Assembly: GCA_900470095.1 (NCBI GenBank)
Contig: UBZM01000005.1
Coordinates: forward strand, 137,583 to 201,582
Direction: 5' to 3'
Source: Hyphomicrobiales bacterium
GTDB lineage: Bacteria; Pseudomonadota; Alphaproteobacteria; Rhizobiales; Beijerinckiaceae
DNA length: 64,000 nt
Shown: positions 25,665 to 34,017 of the stretch, in pieces
Position numbering within the stretch: position 1 is the first letter of the stretch
Layout of the letters: each line of letters starts with the position of its first letter
Made by a program: the position numbers and the translations under genes
Notes under the pieces: generated by a model
Seen by the model: only the letters and a program-made list of their open reading frames with translations
Told to the model about the DNA's origin: nothing
The model's database searches: none

Positions 25665-26134
25665 CCACCCGCGCCGACCTCATCAACCGAGATCCGCCGG
25701 CCTTTGCGACGAGCCGAGAGGCCGGGTATCGACGAGGGAGGGCGGGCGGACGGTCTCAGCTCTCTGCAACACAAAGTTGCATGGAAGTCGCAACCTTGCT
25801 GCTTTCCACTTCAGGGTGACCCAGAGGACTCCATTTCCGAGCGATCATTTGGTATCGCTGCGGATGAAGAGCATTGGCGCATTGGGGTCAACTTTGCCTA
25901 AGTAAAGACCGGTCTCGCTCCAGTTTCACCCGTACTGCCGGACAGCAACACGCTGTCCGCGTATGATCATGTCCATCGGGTGGCGGCAAGAGACCGGTTT
26001 GGCATTGTTACTTTGTGCCATGAGCAGCTCTGCTGCCTCAGCTCTTCAGCCGCCCGAACCATCGCCACACCGGACCCGCAAGGGTTTTCTCATGCACCCT
26101 CTTGGTGGACTTCCGAACGGAAGACCAAGACGAT
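25665..26134. other. Intergenic region with an inverted repeat
   Basis: These 470 bp between the cfa-like and DUF1062 genes hold no convincing gene. A 65-codon frame at 25704-25901 lacks a ribosome site and similarity. The clearest element is a perfect GGACAGC / GCTGTCC inverted repeat with an AACAC loop at 25940-25958, which could be a regulator site or a stem-loop. The bases around 25850-25920 are less GC-rich than their surroundings, suggesting a promoter zone for the DUF1062 gene. Confidence 0.45.
25940..25958. promoter_or_regulatory. Inverted repeat upstream of the DUF1062 gene
   Basis: A perfect 7-bp dyad (GGACAGC / GCTGTCC) with a 5-bp spacer, about 177 bp before the DUF1062 start. 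No T-tract follows, so an operator or RNA hairpin is likelier than a terminator. There is no functional evidence. Confidence 0.35.
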
Positions 26135-26770
26135 ATGTGCAATGCGCTTCGGGTCCGCTGGACCATCATTCCCCAGACGGCTCCCCAGCCTTGGATTGCC
26201 TGCAGCGGATGCGGGGGCCTGAGAGCCTTCCAATCCAGCGGCAAGACCCGGCTCAATGCCAACGGTCGCAAGCTTGATGCGTGGCTGATCTACAAGTGCC
26301 TGAGCTGCGAAAAGACATGGAACCGGCCGATCTTCGAGCGGCAGAATATCCGCGACATCGATCCTGCCGTGCTGGAAGCGCTACACGCGAACGATCCACA
26401 CTGGATCCGGAGAGAGACCTTCAATCTCGAAGCATTGAGGCGCAAGGCGCAGCGCGTCGATGAGTTCCCCGAGTTTGATATCCAGAAGGAGGTCCTGCAC
26501 GACACTCTCGATTGGACGAGATTGGACATCGACCTGAGGGTCTCGCTTCCCACCAGCACGCGCCTTGACCGTCTGCTGGCGTCCGAGCTGCGGGTCTCGC
26601 GTGCGCGGCTCCAAGCGCTTCACGACGGAGGCGCGCTTTGGACCAATCCGGACCGCGCCGACATCCTGCGGCGGCGTGTCAAAACCGGTACGCGGGTCAT
26701 GATCGACCTCTCCACCGAGGCCGGCCGGGAGCAGGTCTGGAGACCTCTGGTGCAAGGTGGTCCGCTGTAA
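26135..26770 (+). CDS. DUF1062-family protein
   Basis: A 211-residue protein of the DUF1062 family. The N-terminal half carries two Cys pairs that look like a zinc ribbon (ACSGCGG near residue 24 and YKCLSCEKTW near 55), then the conserved RPIFERQNIRDIDP segment. The C-terminal part ends with a short RluB/S4-like stretch (STRLDRLLASELRVSRARLQALHDGGAL), suggesting nucleic-acid binding. This combination suggests an RNA- or DNA-related role, but no member is characterised to my knowledge. The ATG at 26135 is preceded by GGAAG and matches the family start; 26102 is an alternative. A strong terminator follows. Confidence 0.85.
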   Translation: MCNALRVRWTIIPQTAPQPWIACSGCGGLRAFQSSGKTRLNANGRKLDAWLIYKCLSCEKTWNRPIFERQNIRDIDPAVLEALHANDPHWIRRETFNLEALRRKAQRVDEFPEFDIQKEVLHDTLDWTRLDIDLRVSLPTSTRLDRLLASELRVSRARLQALHDGGALWTNPDRADILRRRVKTGTRVMIDLSTEAGREQVWRPLVQGGPL

Positions 26771-26774
26771 CGGC

Positions 26775-26808
26775 ATCAGGAGGGCCCGAACTCTCGGGCC
26801 TTCCTGAT
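26775..26808 (+). terminator. Rho-independent terminator
   Basis: ATCAGGAGGGCCCGA and TCGGGCCTTCCTGAT form a long stem with an ACTC loop and one G-T pair, followed by a short T run. It lies 5 bp after the DUF1062 stop and 72 bp from the stop of the convergent gene, so it may end transcription from both sides. Confidence 0.8.
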
Positions 26809-26879
26809 TTCCCGGTTCACGCGCAACAGGCGTTCCGGGTTGGTCTGACCGCGGCGTTGCCTGGCGGGATACCGGTCGC

Positions 26880-29216
26880 TCAGCCCTTCGTCTGCGCCTC
26901 CCTGGCCGCCCGGATCGCATGCCAGATCCGGGCCGGGGTCGCCGGCATGTCGATATGGCTGACGCCGAGCGGGCGCAGTGCATCGAGGATCGCGTGGATC
27001 ACCGTCTGCGGGGCGCCGATGCAGCCGGCCTGTCCGGCGCCCTTGACGCCGAGCGGGTTGGCCTTTGTCGGCAGCTCCACGAATGAGAGCTCGAAACAGG
27101 GCAGGTCGGCTGCGCGCGGCAGCGCATAGTCCATGAAGGTCGCAGTGAGGAGCTGGCCGCCGTCGCGGTCGTAGCGGATGTCCTCCATCAGCGCCTGGCC
27201 GATGCCCTGCGCCAGGCCACCATGAACCTGGGCCTCCGTCAGGAGCGGGTTGACCAGGGTGCCGTAGTCGTCGACGGCGACATAGCGCAACAGCGTCACC
27301 GCGCCGGTCTCGGGATCGATCTCGACCTCGGCCGTTTGCGCACCATTCGGAAAGGTAAGCGGTGCGTCGCGATGGGCGCCATGGCCTGAGAGCGGCAGGC
27401 CGGTCGTCTCCCTGATATGGCGCGCGACCGTTGCGAGAGTGACTTCGCTGGCGCCGGGTGCCCGGAACGAGCCGTCCTCGAAGCGCACGGTGCCAGCCGG
27501 GGCCTGGAGCAGTTCTGCGGCTGCGGGTTTGGCTGACTGGAGCAGGGCACGCGCCGCCAGGACGAGAGCTCCTCCGCCCATATGCAGCGAGCGGGCGCCG
27601 CCATGGCCGCCGCCGGTGGGGACGCGCGCCGTGTCGCCCTGCACGAGATGGAAATGCTCGGCCGGCAGGCCGAGCTGCTGCGCCAGGACCTGCGCAAAGC
27701 TCGTCTCGTGACCCTGGCCGTTCGACTGGGTGCCGACCGCCATCTCGACCCGGCCGTCTGTGCGGAAGCTTAGCCAGGCATCCTCATTGGGGCCGCCGCG
27801 CGCGGTTTCCAGGAAGCAGCCTATGCCGAAGCCGCGCAGTTTGCCGCGCCGACGCGACGCTGCGCGACGCCGGCGAAAGCCGGCGCGGTCGGCAGCCACC
27901 AGCACGCGCTCGAGATTTCCAGTGAAGGCGCCACAGTCGAGGACAGCCCCAAACGGCTTGCGATAGGGGAAGCGGCGGATGAAATTGCGTTTGCGCAGCA
28001 CGGCCGGATCGATCCGCAGCAGATGCGCCGCCTCATCGGCCAGCCGTTCGATCAGGTAGTTCGCCTCCGGCTTGCCGGCGCCGCGATAGGCGTCGACCGG
28101 AGCGGTATTGGTGAAGACGCAGCGGACATCCATGCTCATCGCCGGAATGTCGTAGAGGCCGCCCATGGCGGGCGTCGGCGCGGTCGTGGCGCTGCCCGGC
28201 CCGAGCGAGGAGACATAGGCGCCGAGATTGGCGACGGTTTCGACCGCGAGCGCCAGGAAACGGCCTTTGGCATCGAGGGCAAGCCGCCCCGTCGTCAGAT
28301 TGTCGCGGGCATGGGCGCCGCCCGCGAAATCCTCGATCCGCTCGGCGAGCCAGCGCACCGGCCGGCCCAGGCGCCGCGCCGCGATCAGCACCAGCGCATA
28401 TTCGGGGTAGGTGACATTCTTCATGCCAAAACCACCGCCGACATCGGGGCAGTCGACATCGATCCGATCGGGCGCGACCCTGAGAACGAGGCTCAGTTCA
28501 CGGCGGATGTCGTGGACGGAGGCGCCGCTGAGCGAAAGCCGGTAGCGGCCGCTCTCCGCATCGAAGCGCCCGAGCGCCGCCCGCGGCTCGAGAGCGGCGG
28601 CAGCGATCCGGTTGTTGACGACCCGGCAGGTCACGACATGCGCGGCGCGGCGGAATGCGCTTGCCACGGCTTCCTCATCGCCGAGACGGTAGCGCAGGGC
28701 GAGATTGCCGGGAGCCTGCGGCCAGATCGCGGGAGCATCCGGCGTGGCCGCCGCTGCGAGCTCGGTGACCGCGGGCAGGATCTCGTAATCGACGGCGATC
28801 AGCTCGCAGGCCTGGCGCGCGGCATCCGCCGTTTCGGCTACGACGAAGGCCACGGGGTCGCCGACATGGCGGACGCGCCCGCGCGCCAGCGGCAAGCGCG
28901 GCGGCACGATCAGCGGCGGCTCGGTCTTCAGCGGCAGCGAGCAGGGCAGCGGGCCAAGCTCTTCGATCTCCGCTGCGGTGTAGATGACGCAGACGCCCGG
29001 CAGGCTCTTCGCGGCTTCCGCGTCGACGCCAAGGATCGCGGCATGGGCATGGGGCGAGCGCAGCGCCACGGCGTGCAAGGCTCCGGGCACATGTTCATCG
29101 TCCTGATAGCGTCCCCGACCGGTGAGGAAGCGCTCATCTTCGAAACGACGCAGCGATCGTGGATCTGTTGCTGCATGCGAAACCAGGCCGATTGCCGCCA
29201 CGCCGGTATCATTCAT
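26880..29216 (-). CDS. Molybdopterin hydroxylase large subunit (xanthine dehydrogenase family), Gln at catalytic Glu
   Basis: A 778-residue protein of the CoxL/aldehyde oxidase large-subunit family: an N-terminal hammerhead domain (RRFEDERFLTGRGRYQDDEHVPGALHA pattern, residues 20-140), then the cofactor-binding domain with DVGGGFGMKN, YRGAGKPEANY, TQSNGQGHETSFAQVLA and GGHGGARS. In the last motif, KGAGQAGCIG, Gln729 stands where the family has the catalytic Glu (KGxGExG). Substrate deprotonation by that Glu is considered essential, so activity may be lost or altered. No [2Fe-2S] or FAD subunit gene is adjacent, unlike usual operons. The ATG at 29216 overlaps a tiny upstream frame. It may be a decaying paralogue or a protein using other subunits. 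Confidence 0.9.
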   Translation of the reverse strand: MNDTGVAAIGLVSHAATDPRSLRRFEDERFLTGRGRYQDDEHVPGALHAVALRSPHAHAAILGVDAEAAKSLPGVCVIYTAAEIEELGPLPCSLPLKTEPPLIVPPRLPLARGRVRHVGDPVAFVVAETADAARQACELIAVDYEILPAVTELAAAATPDAPAIWPQAPGNLALRYRLGDEEAVASAFRRAAHVVTCRVVNNRIAAAALEPRAALGRFDAESGRYRLSLSGASVHDIRRELSLVLRVAPDRIDVDCPDVGGGFGMKNVTYPEYALVLIAARRLGRPVRWLAERIEDFAGGAHARDNLTTGRLALDAKGRFLALAVETVANLGAYVSSLGPGSATTAPTPAMGGLYDIPAMSMDVRCVFTNTAPVDAYRGAGKPEANYLIERLADEAAHLLRIDPAVLRKRNFIRRFPYRKPFGAVLDCGAFTGNLERVLVAADRAGFRRRRAASRRRGKLRGFGIGCFLETARGGPNEDAWLSFRTDGRVEMAVGTQSNGQGHETSFAQVLAQQLGLPAEHFHLVQGDTARVPTGGGHGGARSLHMGGGALVLAARALLQSAKPAAAELLQAPAGTVRFEDGSFRAPGASEVTLATVARHIRETTGLPLSGHGAHRDAPLTFPNGAQTAEVEIDPETGAVTLLRYVAVDDYGTLVNPLLTEAQVHGGLAQGIGQALMEDIRYDRDGGQLLTATFMDYALPRAADLPCFELSFVELPTKANPLGVKGAGQAGCIGAPQTVIHAILDALRPLGVSHIDMPATPARIWHAIRAAREAQTKG

Positions 29217-29233
29217 AGGCCGGTATCATTCAT
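29213..29233 (-). other. Six-codon upstream frame overlapping the hydroxylase start
   Basis: The bases just before the hydroxylase start repeat its first five codons almost exactly. This creates ATG AAT GAT ACC GGC CTA TGA, a six-residue frame (MNDTGL) whose stop overlaps the main ATG as ATGA. A G-rich stretch (GGGGGTTGG) precedes the upstream ATG, while the main ATG has no good ribosome site of its own. Translation of the large gene may thus depend on termination and restart. It looks like a recent tandem duplication of about 17 bp. Confidence 0.6.
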
Positions 29234-29447
29234 GTCGTGTCGCCAACCCCCAGCCGTCCCGTCCTGCCGAATGGCAGCCACCGGCGCGAACGACACGAGC
29301 ATGGCATTCGGGATCGGCTTTTGAAACAGAGCCGCGCTGGCGTACGGAGCATCGGCCGCGTCTTCGCCGAGGTCCGGATCAGCCTGGGCTCGCAGCGACC
29401 GCCGCAGCGCCGCGCGAAGGCGGGCGCTGCCGGAAGCGTACCGGTGC

Positions 29448-29693
29448 CTAGGAACGCTGGTTGGCGGCCCGCTGCCGCGCCACTTCGCGGATGAACGGCA
29501 TGAAGGCGGGCGGGATCTCGACCGGCGCCAGAGCCTCCTGAAGAATGTCGAACTCGGCGATGGCCTCGGTCAGCATCTCAAATTCATGGTCTTCGTCGGA
29601 GCCCATCGCGCTTTGGAGCAACGCGGCCGCCCTCAGGACGGCAGCCTTGCGGTCCTCATATGAGCAAATGGTCACGGTGTCGGCGTTCGGCAT
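29448..29693 (-). CDS. Small hypothetical protein
   Basis: An 81-residue protein. The first 50 residues are helical (SYEDRKAAVLRAAALLQSA, then HEFEMLTEAIAEFDILQEALAP), followed by a Pro-rich hinge and FMPFIREVARQRAANQ. No known domain is recognised. The ATG at 29693 has an excellent GGGAGG site at 8 bp, which is the main argument that the gene is real; the longer frame to 29804 lacks such a site. The acidic, helix-rich pattern resembles small regulatory or toxin-antidote-like proteins, but there is no partner gene adjacent. The following 246 bp to the methyltransferase stop hold nothing recognisable. Confidence 0.55.
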   Translation of the reverse strand: MPNADTVTICSYEDRKAAVLRAAALLQSAMGSDEDHEFEMLTEAIAEFDILQEALAPVEIPPAFMPFIREVARQRAANQRS

Positions 29694-29939
29694 AGCCACC
29701 TCCCGTTCAGGATCCACGCCCCTTAGGCTAGCGGCCAGATGAGGGCTTGACGAGTCCAACGAATCAGCAGTCGGCGAGCCAAAGCGTCGCGTGGACAGGG
29801 ACATCCACGATCAGCCTCGACCAGAAGGCGAGGGCCCGTTCAGGATGCCTTGGCGCGCGGCTCGGCGAACGTCTACGGGGCGTAGGAGCCGGGCACCGGA
29901 ACTGCGAATGTCTCAGTTGGGGGGAGCAGCTATCGCCCG

Positions 29940-30680
29940 TCAGGCCAACTGACGATCAGCTCGAATGATCAGAAACGATGGACGCCGGACATGGTCAGCC
30001 AATTTCGGCCATTGCTGCAAGGAAACAGGATCGGGCCCAGGTTCGAGAACGCGGCGGATGACCAGGCCTGCGTCGATCAGGGCATTTACGTAGCTGGCGA
30101 CGGTACGATGTTCCCTTGGTGTGTCGGCGCCGAGCCAGCGTACAAGCCGTGGCCCCTCATCAAGATAGCGATCCACCGGCCAATGCTGCCGGGTGCCGTC
30201 AGCCGCCTCAGCCCATTGCCGGGAGGCGCACGTCATAATCGGGTGCTCAACAGAGAAAATGAAGCTTCCCCCTTGTCTCAACCACCCTCTGACGCGCCGC
30301 GACAATGTCACGACGTCACGGATGTAATGCAGAGCAAGCCCGCTGATGACGACATCAGCGCTGCGATCGGGAAGCTCGACATCCTCGATCCGGCCTATCT
30401 CGTAACGCGAACGAGAATCGCCGCCGAGCTTGATCGCCTCTCGGATCATCTGCTCCGAGGCGTCGAAGGCCTTCACCGAACGCGCGTCTTGTTCGAGGGC
30501 CAATCGTGCCAAGCCACCCGAGCCACAGCCTAGGTCAACGACATCCTTTCCCTGAAGTGAAGGCATCAGCGATCGGAGTGCGGGCTGCTCGATAACTTCA
30601 TTGGGCCGCCCGGGCCGGGATCGCAGCTTGCCATAGGCGACGCTGACCAGCGGATCGTCGTAGAGCGCTCGATCTACCAT
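29940..30680 (-). CDS. Class I SAM-dependent methyltransferase
   Basis: A 246-residue methyltransferase of the UbiE/Methyltransf_11 type. SAM-binding motif I DVVDLGCGSGGLARLAL starts near residue 46, the acidic residue of motif II lies in VKAFDASEQMI, and motif IV reads ADVVISGLALHYI near 110. The C-terminal half has the segments SVEHPIMTC and HWPVDRYLDEG, typical of the subgroup annotated as biotin- or small-molecule methyltransferases. The substrate is not predictable. The gene stands alone. The ATG at 30680 has no strong ribosome site, but the N-terminal YDDPLVSVAYGKL matches what the family usually shows. Confidence 0.88.
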   Translation of the reverse strand: MVDRALYDDPLVSVAYGKLRSRPGRPNEVIEQPALRSLMPSLQGKDVVDLGCGSGGLARLALEQDARSVKAFDASEQMIREAIKLGGDSRSRYEIGRIEDVELPDRSADVVISGLALHYIRDVVTLSRRVRGWLRQGGSFIFSVEHPIMTCASRQWAEAADGTRQHWPVDRYLDEGPRLVRWLGADTPREHRTVASYVNALIDAGLVIRRVLEPGPDPVSLQQWPKLADHVRRPSFLIIRADRQLA

Positions 30681-30847
30681 ATTCAGCGCTGCTCCCGTTG
30701 TTCAACGCATGATGGAGGCGACAATCGAGGTCTGCAATGGGGTGAGAGCGGAAACAGGCGGCGGTGCGGCGTAGCCTCAACGCGGGCTGCCTGCAGCACC
30801 GTTGCCTTGTCCGTCCCGTTGGAGAGGGCGTGACGCTTCCGTCCTTG

Positions 30848-31564
30848 TCAGCGATGCACGTCTTCGCCAGCGACCTTGCGCAGGGCCATTCCGATCTGGC
30901 CGCCGCAATAAGCTTCGTCGCCATAGTCCCTGCGGGCTTTCCCGGCCAATGCGGCCAGGGGCGGCAGAGCGGAGACGCGGCGCGCGAGCGCGCTGGTGAG
31001 GGGCGCGGCCTCGTCGAAAATCGCTGCGATGACGGGGAAGCGATCCGCCATCGTCGTCCACAAGGTTGCCGTCACGACATCGGCGATCCCCGGAGCTGCG
31101 CCGCCCAGGAGAAACCCAGAATCTGCGGTCAGTCCGTGCCGACGCCCGGTCTCTTCCCAGAACGCCATCCATTTCTTGAGGCGCGGCACGAACTCGCGCC
31201 ACCGTGCTTCGGTCCACATCAATTGACCGCCTTGCAGCGTGATTTCGTCGATGACGTCATTGGCGTCGTTGACGATCTTCATGGTCAGCGCCCGCAACGG
31301 CGGCGTTGCCGGCATGAGGTCAAGCGTCTCGCCGAGATAGAGAATGATGGCGGGCATCTGTGCGATCGCGAAGCCATTCGCGTTGTCGATCAGCAGCGGC
31401 GGCCCCATGAACGGGACCGGCACGAGTTCGACCGGCTCGTCCATGAGCTTTGCGATCTCGCCGTCGCCGGCTTCGCGCCAGGTCTTGCCGGCCCATGCCA
31501 GCACCGCCCGCACGAACTGACCGCGAAACGGGACCGACCAATAATAGAGCGTATAGTCCTGCAT
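30848..31564 (-). CDS. Glutathione S-transferase-like protein
   Basis: A 238-residue protein with a thioredoxin-like N-terminal domain (YTLYYWSVPFRGQFVRAVLAWAGKTWREA) and the PAIILYLGETLDL end of that domain, which has the cis-Pro and the Ser/Glu-type glutathione contacts slightly altered (AQMPAIILYL). An all-helical C-terminal domain follows (ALTMKIVNDANDVIDEITL, then LGGAAPGIADVVTATLWTTM). The usual catalytic Tyr/Ser/Cys is not obvious; Ser14 or Tyr9 are candidates. The family detoxifies electrophiles by glutathione conjugation, or acts as a lyase. The ATG at 31564 is chosen over an upstream in-frame start because it begins directly at the first strand. It stands alone. Confidence 0.8.
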   Translation of the reverse strand: MQDYTLYYWSVPFRGQFVRAVLAWAGKTWREAGDGEIAKLMDEPVELVPVPFMGPPLLIDNANGFAIAQMPAIILYLGETLDLMPATPPLRALTMKIVNDANDVIDEITLQGGQLMWTEARWREFVPRLKKWMAFWEETGRRHGLTADSGFLLGGAAPGIADVVTATLWTTMADRFPVIAAIFDEAAPLTSALARRVSALPPLAALAGKARRDYGDEAYCGGQIGMALRKVAGEDVHR

Positions 31565-31840
31565 GGGGCTGGCCTCCTTCGTTGTCCCTGCCGCATGGCG
31601 AACAACGCGCCGGCCACGGCTTCTGTTCGGCGGTGCGTCCGCAGGAGCGCGGCCGGACCCGCACATCTCGGGGCGTGGAGAATCTCCCCGCTGGCCACGG
31701 TCCCATATTCGCTTCGCCTAGCCTATCGGCATGGATCAAGCGGGGAACACGGTCCCGCGCACCGCGTGCGCGAGCCAAAGAGCATCGAACATGGGTCGCT
31801 GCTCTGGGGACGGGGGAACGGATGATCGCGCGGTGCTGAG

Positions 31841-31885
31841 GCATCGGCCCTAAAACTGGACTGCGGTTCTCTGGAAAGCCGATGC
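31841..31885. repeat. Palindromic intergenic repeat, copy 3
   Basis: Third unit of the GCATCGGCC...GCCGATGC palindrome, with perfect outer arms but a slightly changed centre (TAAAACTGG and GGTTCTCTGG instead of GAAAAGTGG and GGTTTTCGGG). After the palindrome, GGTAGGGTTCGACGA matches the bases after copy 2. The 418-bp gap between the GST-like and SUMF1-like genes holds only this repeat as a recognisable element. Confidence 0.8.
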
Positions 31886-31982
31886 AGACACACGGTAGGG
31901 TTCGACGATCTCAAGAGGGTGGTTTGCGGACGCTCGGATCGTTAAGCAGATTGCCGCAGGCCGTAATTGCTGGCGAGAGATC

Positions 31983-32693
31983 GTGGACGAGCTTCAAGAA
32001 TCGCTAAGCCTTCGGATGATCCCGATTCCGGCCGGCATCGTGGCGCTGAGGGACGACCGAACCCAGCGGTCCTGGGATGTCGAGCTTCAAGCCTACAGCC
32101 TTGGAGCCGCCCCGGTAACGCAGGCACTCTACGCCGCAATCACAGGGAACTGGCCTTCGTCGCATGGGGACGCCGGATGCCCTGTCGAAAGCGTCTCCTG
32201 GCTCGACGCCGTTTCGTTCTGCAATCAATTGTCCAGAAAACAGGGGCTTAACGCGGCCTATGTCGTCCATGACGACGTTCAAGGTGCTGATCTCGTCGCC
32301 GAGGCCGACGGGTATCGCCTTCCCAGCGAGGCAGAGTGGGAATACGCCTGCCGCGCGGGAACCCCCGGGCCTCGATATGGCCACCTCAGCGACATCGCGT
32401 GGTTCGCGGATAACTCGGGCGGGCGGCCTCAGCCCGTGGGCGGTAAGCAATCCAATGCCTGGGGTCTCTACGATATGCTCGGCAACGTATGGGAGTGGTG
32501 CTCCGACCAGTATGACCCGCAGGTCTACGGCGCGTACCGCATCTTCCGTGGCGGCGGTTGGGCAGACCGTGAAAGAGGATGCCTGGCAACCAATCGCCGT
32601 CGAAGCCATCCTACCTTCCGGATAGACGATCTGGGCTTTCGCCTCTGCGCAAACGCCGGAGTGCCGGGACCAGCGATTTCGAAGGGCAGCTAA
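31983..32693 (+). CDS. SUMF1/FGE-sulfatase-domain protein lacking the FGE cysteine pair
   Basis: A 236-residue protein that consists of one SUMF1 domain. Typical elements are MIPIPAG near residue 12, PVESVSWLDAVSFCNQLS, YRLPSEAEWEYACRAG near 115, NAWGLYDMLGNVWEWCSD near 160, and FRGGGWADRERGCLATNRRRSHP with a closing GFRLC. The two active-site cysteines of true formylglycine-generating enzymes are not found as a spaced pair; only one Cys follows the RGGGW box. It is therefore probably not a sulfatase-activating enzyme but one of the many SUMF1 proteins of unknown or ligand-binding role. The start is a GTG at 31983. No sulfatase gene is in the window. It stands alone. Confidence 0.82.
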   Translation: MDELQESLSLRMIPIPAGIVALRDDRTQRSWDVELQAYSLGAAPVTQALYAAITGNWPSSHGDAGCPVESVSWLDAVSFCNQLSRKQGLNAAYVVHDDVQGADLVAEADGYRLPSEAEWEYACRAGTPGPRYGHLSDIAWFADNSGGRPQPVGGKQSNAWGLYDMLGNVWEWCSDQYDPQVYGAYRIFRGGGWADRERGCLATNRRRSHPTFRIDDLGFRLCANAGVPGPAISKGS

Positions 32694-32847
32694 AGCTCGC
32701 GAGCGGAATGAGGCCAAGCCGGTGCCCGCGTCTGGTTCGGGGCCATGCCTCACGATCGCTGATTGCGCGAGACCTGAACCGACCTGAGCGAGCCGTCCGA
32801 GCGGCGAGGCCATGTGCGGCCCGGGAGTGGCTCGCCACAGTGGCGTG

Positions 32848-34017
32848 TCAGACGGGCTGCGATGGCGCTCGGTTGCGGCGGATATCCGCGCACAGAACGG
32901 CGCCGGCAACCAACGATCCGGCAGCAATGGCCAGGGAGAGGTCGAAGGACTGCGACCGGAGATAGAGCGCATTGGCCATGAGAGGGCCGGCAATCTGCCC
33001 GATGCCGTAGGAGGCGGTCATCAGCGCGAGCATATTGAAACGGACCGCCGTCGCTGCCTTGCGGACGGCCGGCATGGCGATCGTCACCGTTCCCACGAAG
33101 GTTCCGCCCACGAGCAATGCGCTGAGGATGTAGGCCGCCGGCGTGTGAAGCACGGGCAGCGCGACGCCGATGGCCTGAACCACCAGATTGGCGGTCAGGC
33201 TGCGACGCGTGCCGAAGCGCTCATGCAGGGCATGCCAGAAGAAGCAGGATGGCACGGCGCCAAGTCCGAAGAGCGACCAGATATGCACGGGATCGGTTGA
33301 TGTGAGCACCTCGCCGACGAGAAGGGGGAGATAGGTTGCGGTGATGATGTAGCCGAACCCGGCGAGCCCATAGATCACGATCAGTCTCACGGGGCCCAGC
33401 AACGGCGCGCCATCGGCCTGCGCAGGCGCAGACAGGTGCCGGGGCGCCGCTGCCGGCGTCCGATCGGCGCGCTGCTGCATGATCAGGGCAACGACTGCGA
33501 GAGCCCCAGCCGCAACGGCAAGTGCGAGCCAGATCGCCCGGCTGGACAGGGCGATGCGATGCGCAAGGGCAATCATCTCCGCGGACATCAGAATGCCGAT
33601 GCCGACGCCGGCGAAGAGGGCAGGCGTTCCCTGGTGGTGATTGCGATCATGGATCAGCCAATGCGAGGCGGCCACCATGGCGAATGCGCTCGAGATGCCG
33701 GCAACCCCGCGTATGCTAACGATCGCCCCTTCCGGCATGGGCAGGGCAAGGGCGCCGAGCAGGGCGACCGTCGAAATGACGGCGAGACTGCAGAGCCACC
33801 GGCTCGGGATGCCGGTCAGGACCGCGCTCAGCAATGCGCCGGCCAGATATCCGGCATAATTGGCCGAGGCTGCATAGGAGCCGCCCTGCACGGAGATGGC
33901 GTGCTCGGAGATCATCAGCGGATAGAGGCCGGTGAAGGCGAACCGGCCAAAACCCATGCCGATGACGAGCACGAGCGCGGCCGCGATCGTCGCCGCGCGT
34001 TCAGGGGCTCTCGGCAT
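32848..34017 (-). CDS. YbfB/YjiJ-family MFS transporter
   Basis: A 389-residue permease with 12 predicted helices. The N-terminal helix with GMGFGRFAFTGLYPLM and the second segment GSYAASANYAGYLAGALLSA are hallmarks of the YbfB/YjiJ group of the major facilitator superfamily. The central cytoplasmic loop (QQRADRTPAAAP) is Pro/Ala-rich. The substrate is unknown; drug or sugar-like export has been suggested for relatives. The ATG at 34017 lies 17 bp inside the 3' end of the upstream LysR gene, so the two are transcribed together, a common LysR-YbfB pairing in Proteobacteria. Confidence 0.9.
   Translation of the reverse strand: MPRAPERAATIAAALVLVIGMGFGRFAFTGLYPLMISEHAISVQGGSYAASANYAGYLAGALLSAVLTGIPSRWLCSLAVISTVALLGALALPMPEGAIVSIRGVAGISSAFAMVAASHWLIHDRNHHQGTPALFAGVGIGILMSAEMIALAHRIALSSRAIWLALAVAAGALAVVALIMQQRADRTPAAAPRHLSAPAQADGAPLLGPVRLIVIYGLAGFGYIITATYLPLLVGEVLTSTDPVHIWSLFGLGAVPSCFFWHALHERFGTRRSLTANLVVQAIGVALPVLHTPAAYILSALLVGGTFVGTVTIAMPAVRKAATAVRFNMLALMTASYGIGQIAGPLMANALYLRSQSFDLSLAIAAGSLVAGAVLCADIRRNRAPSQPV

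Noticed and set aside
25704..25901. A 65-codon forward frame between the cfa-like and DUF1062 genes.
   Set aside because: No ribosome site, no similarity, and no codon bias typical of the window.
28023..29324. A 433-codon forward frame antisense to the molybdenum hydroxylase gene.
   Set aside because: Rich in Arg, Ala and Gly as expected of antisense frames; no similarity.
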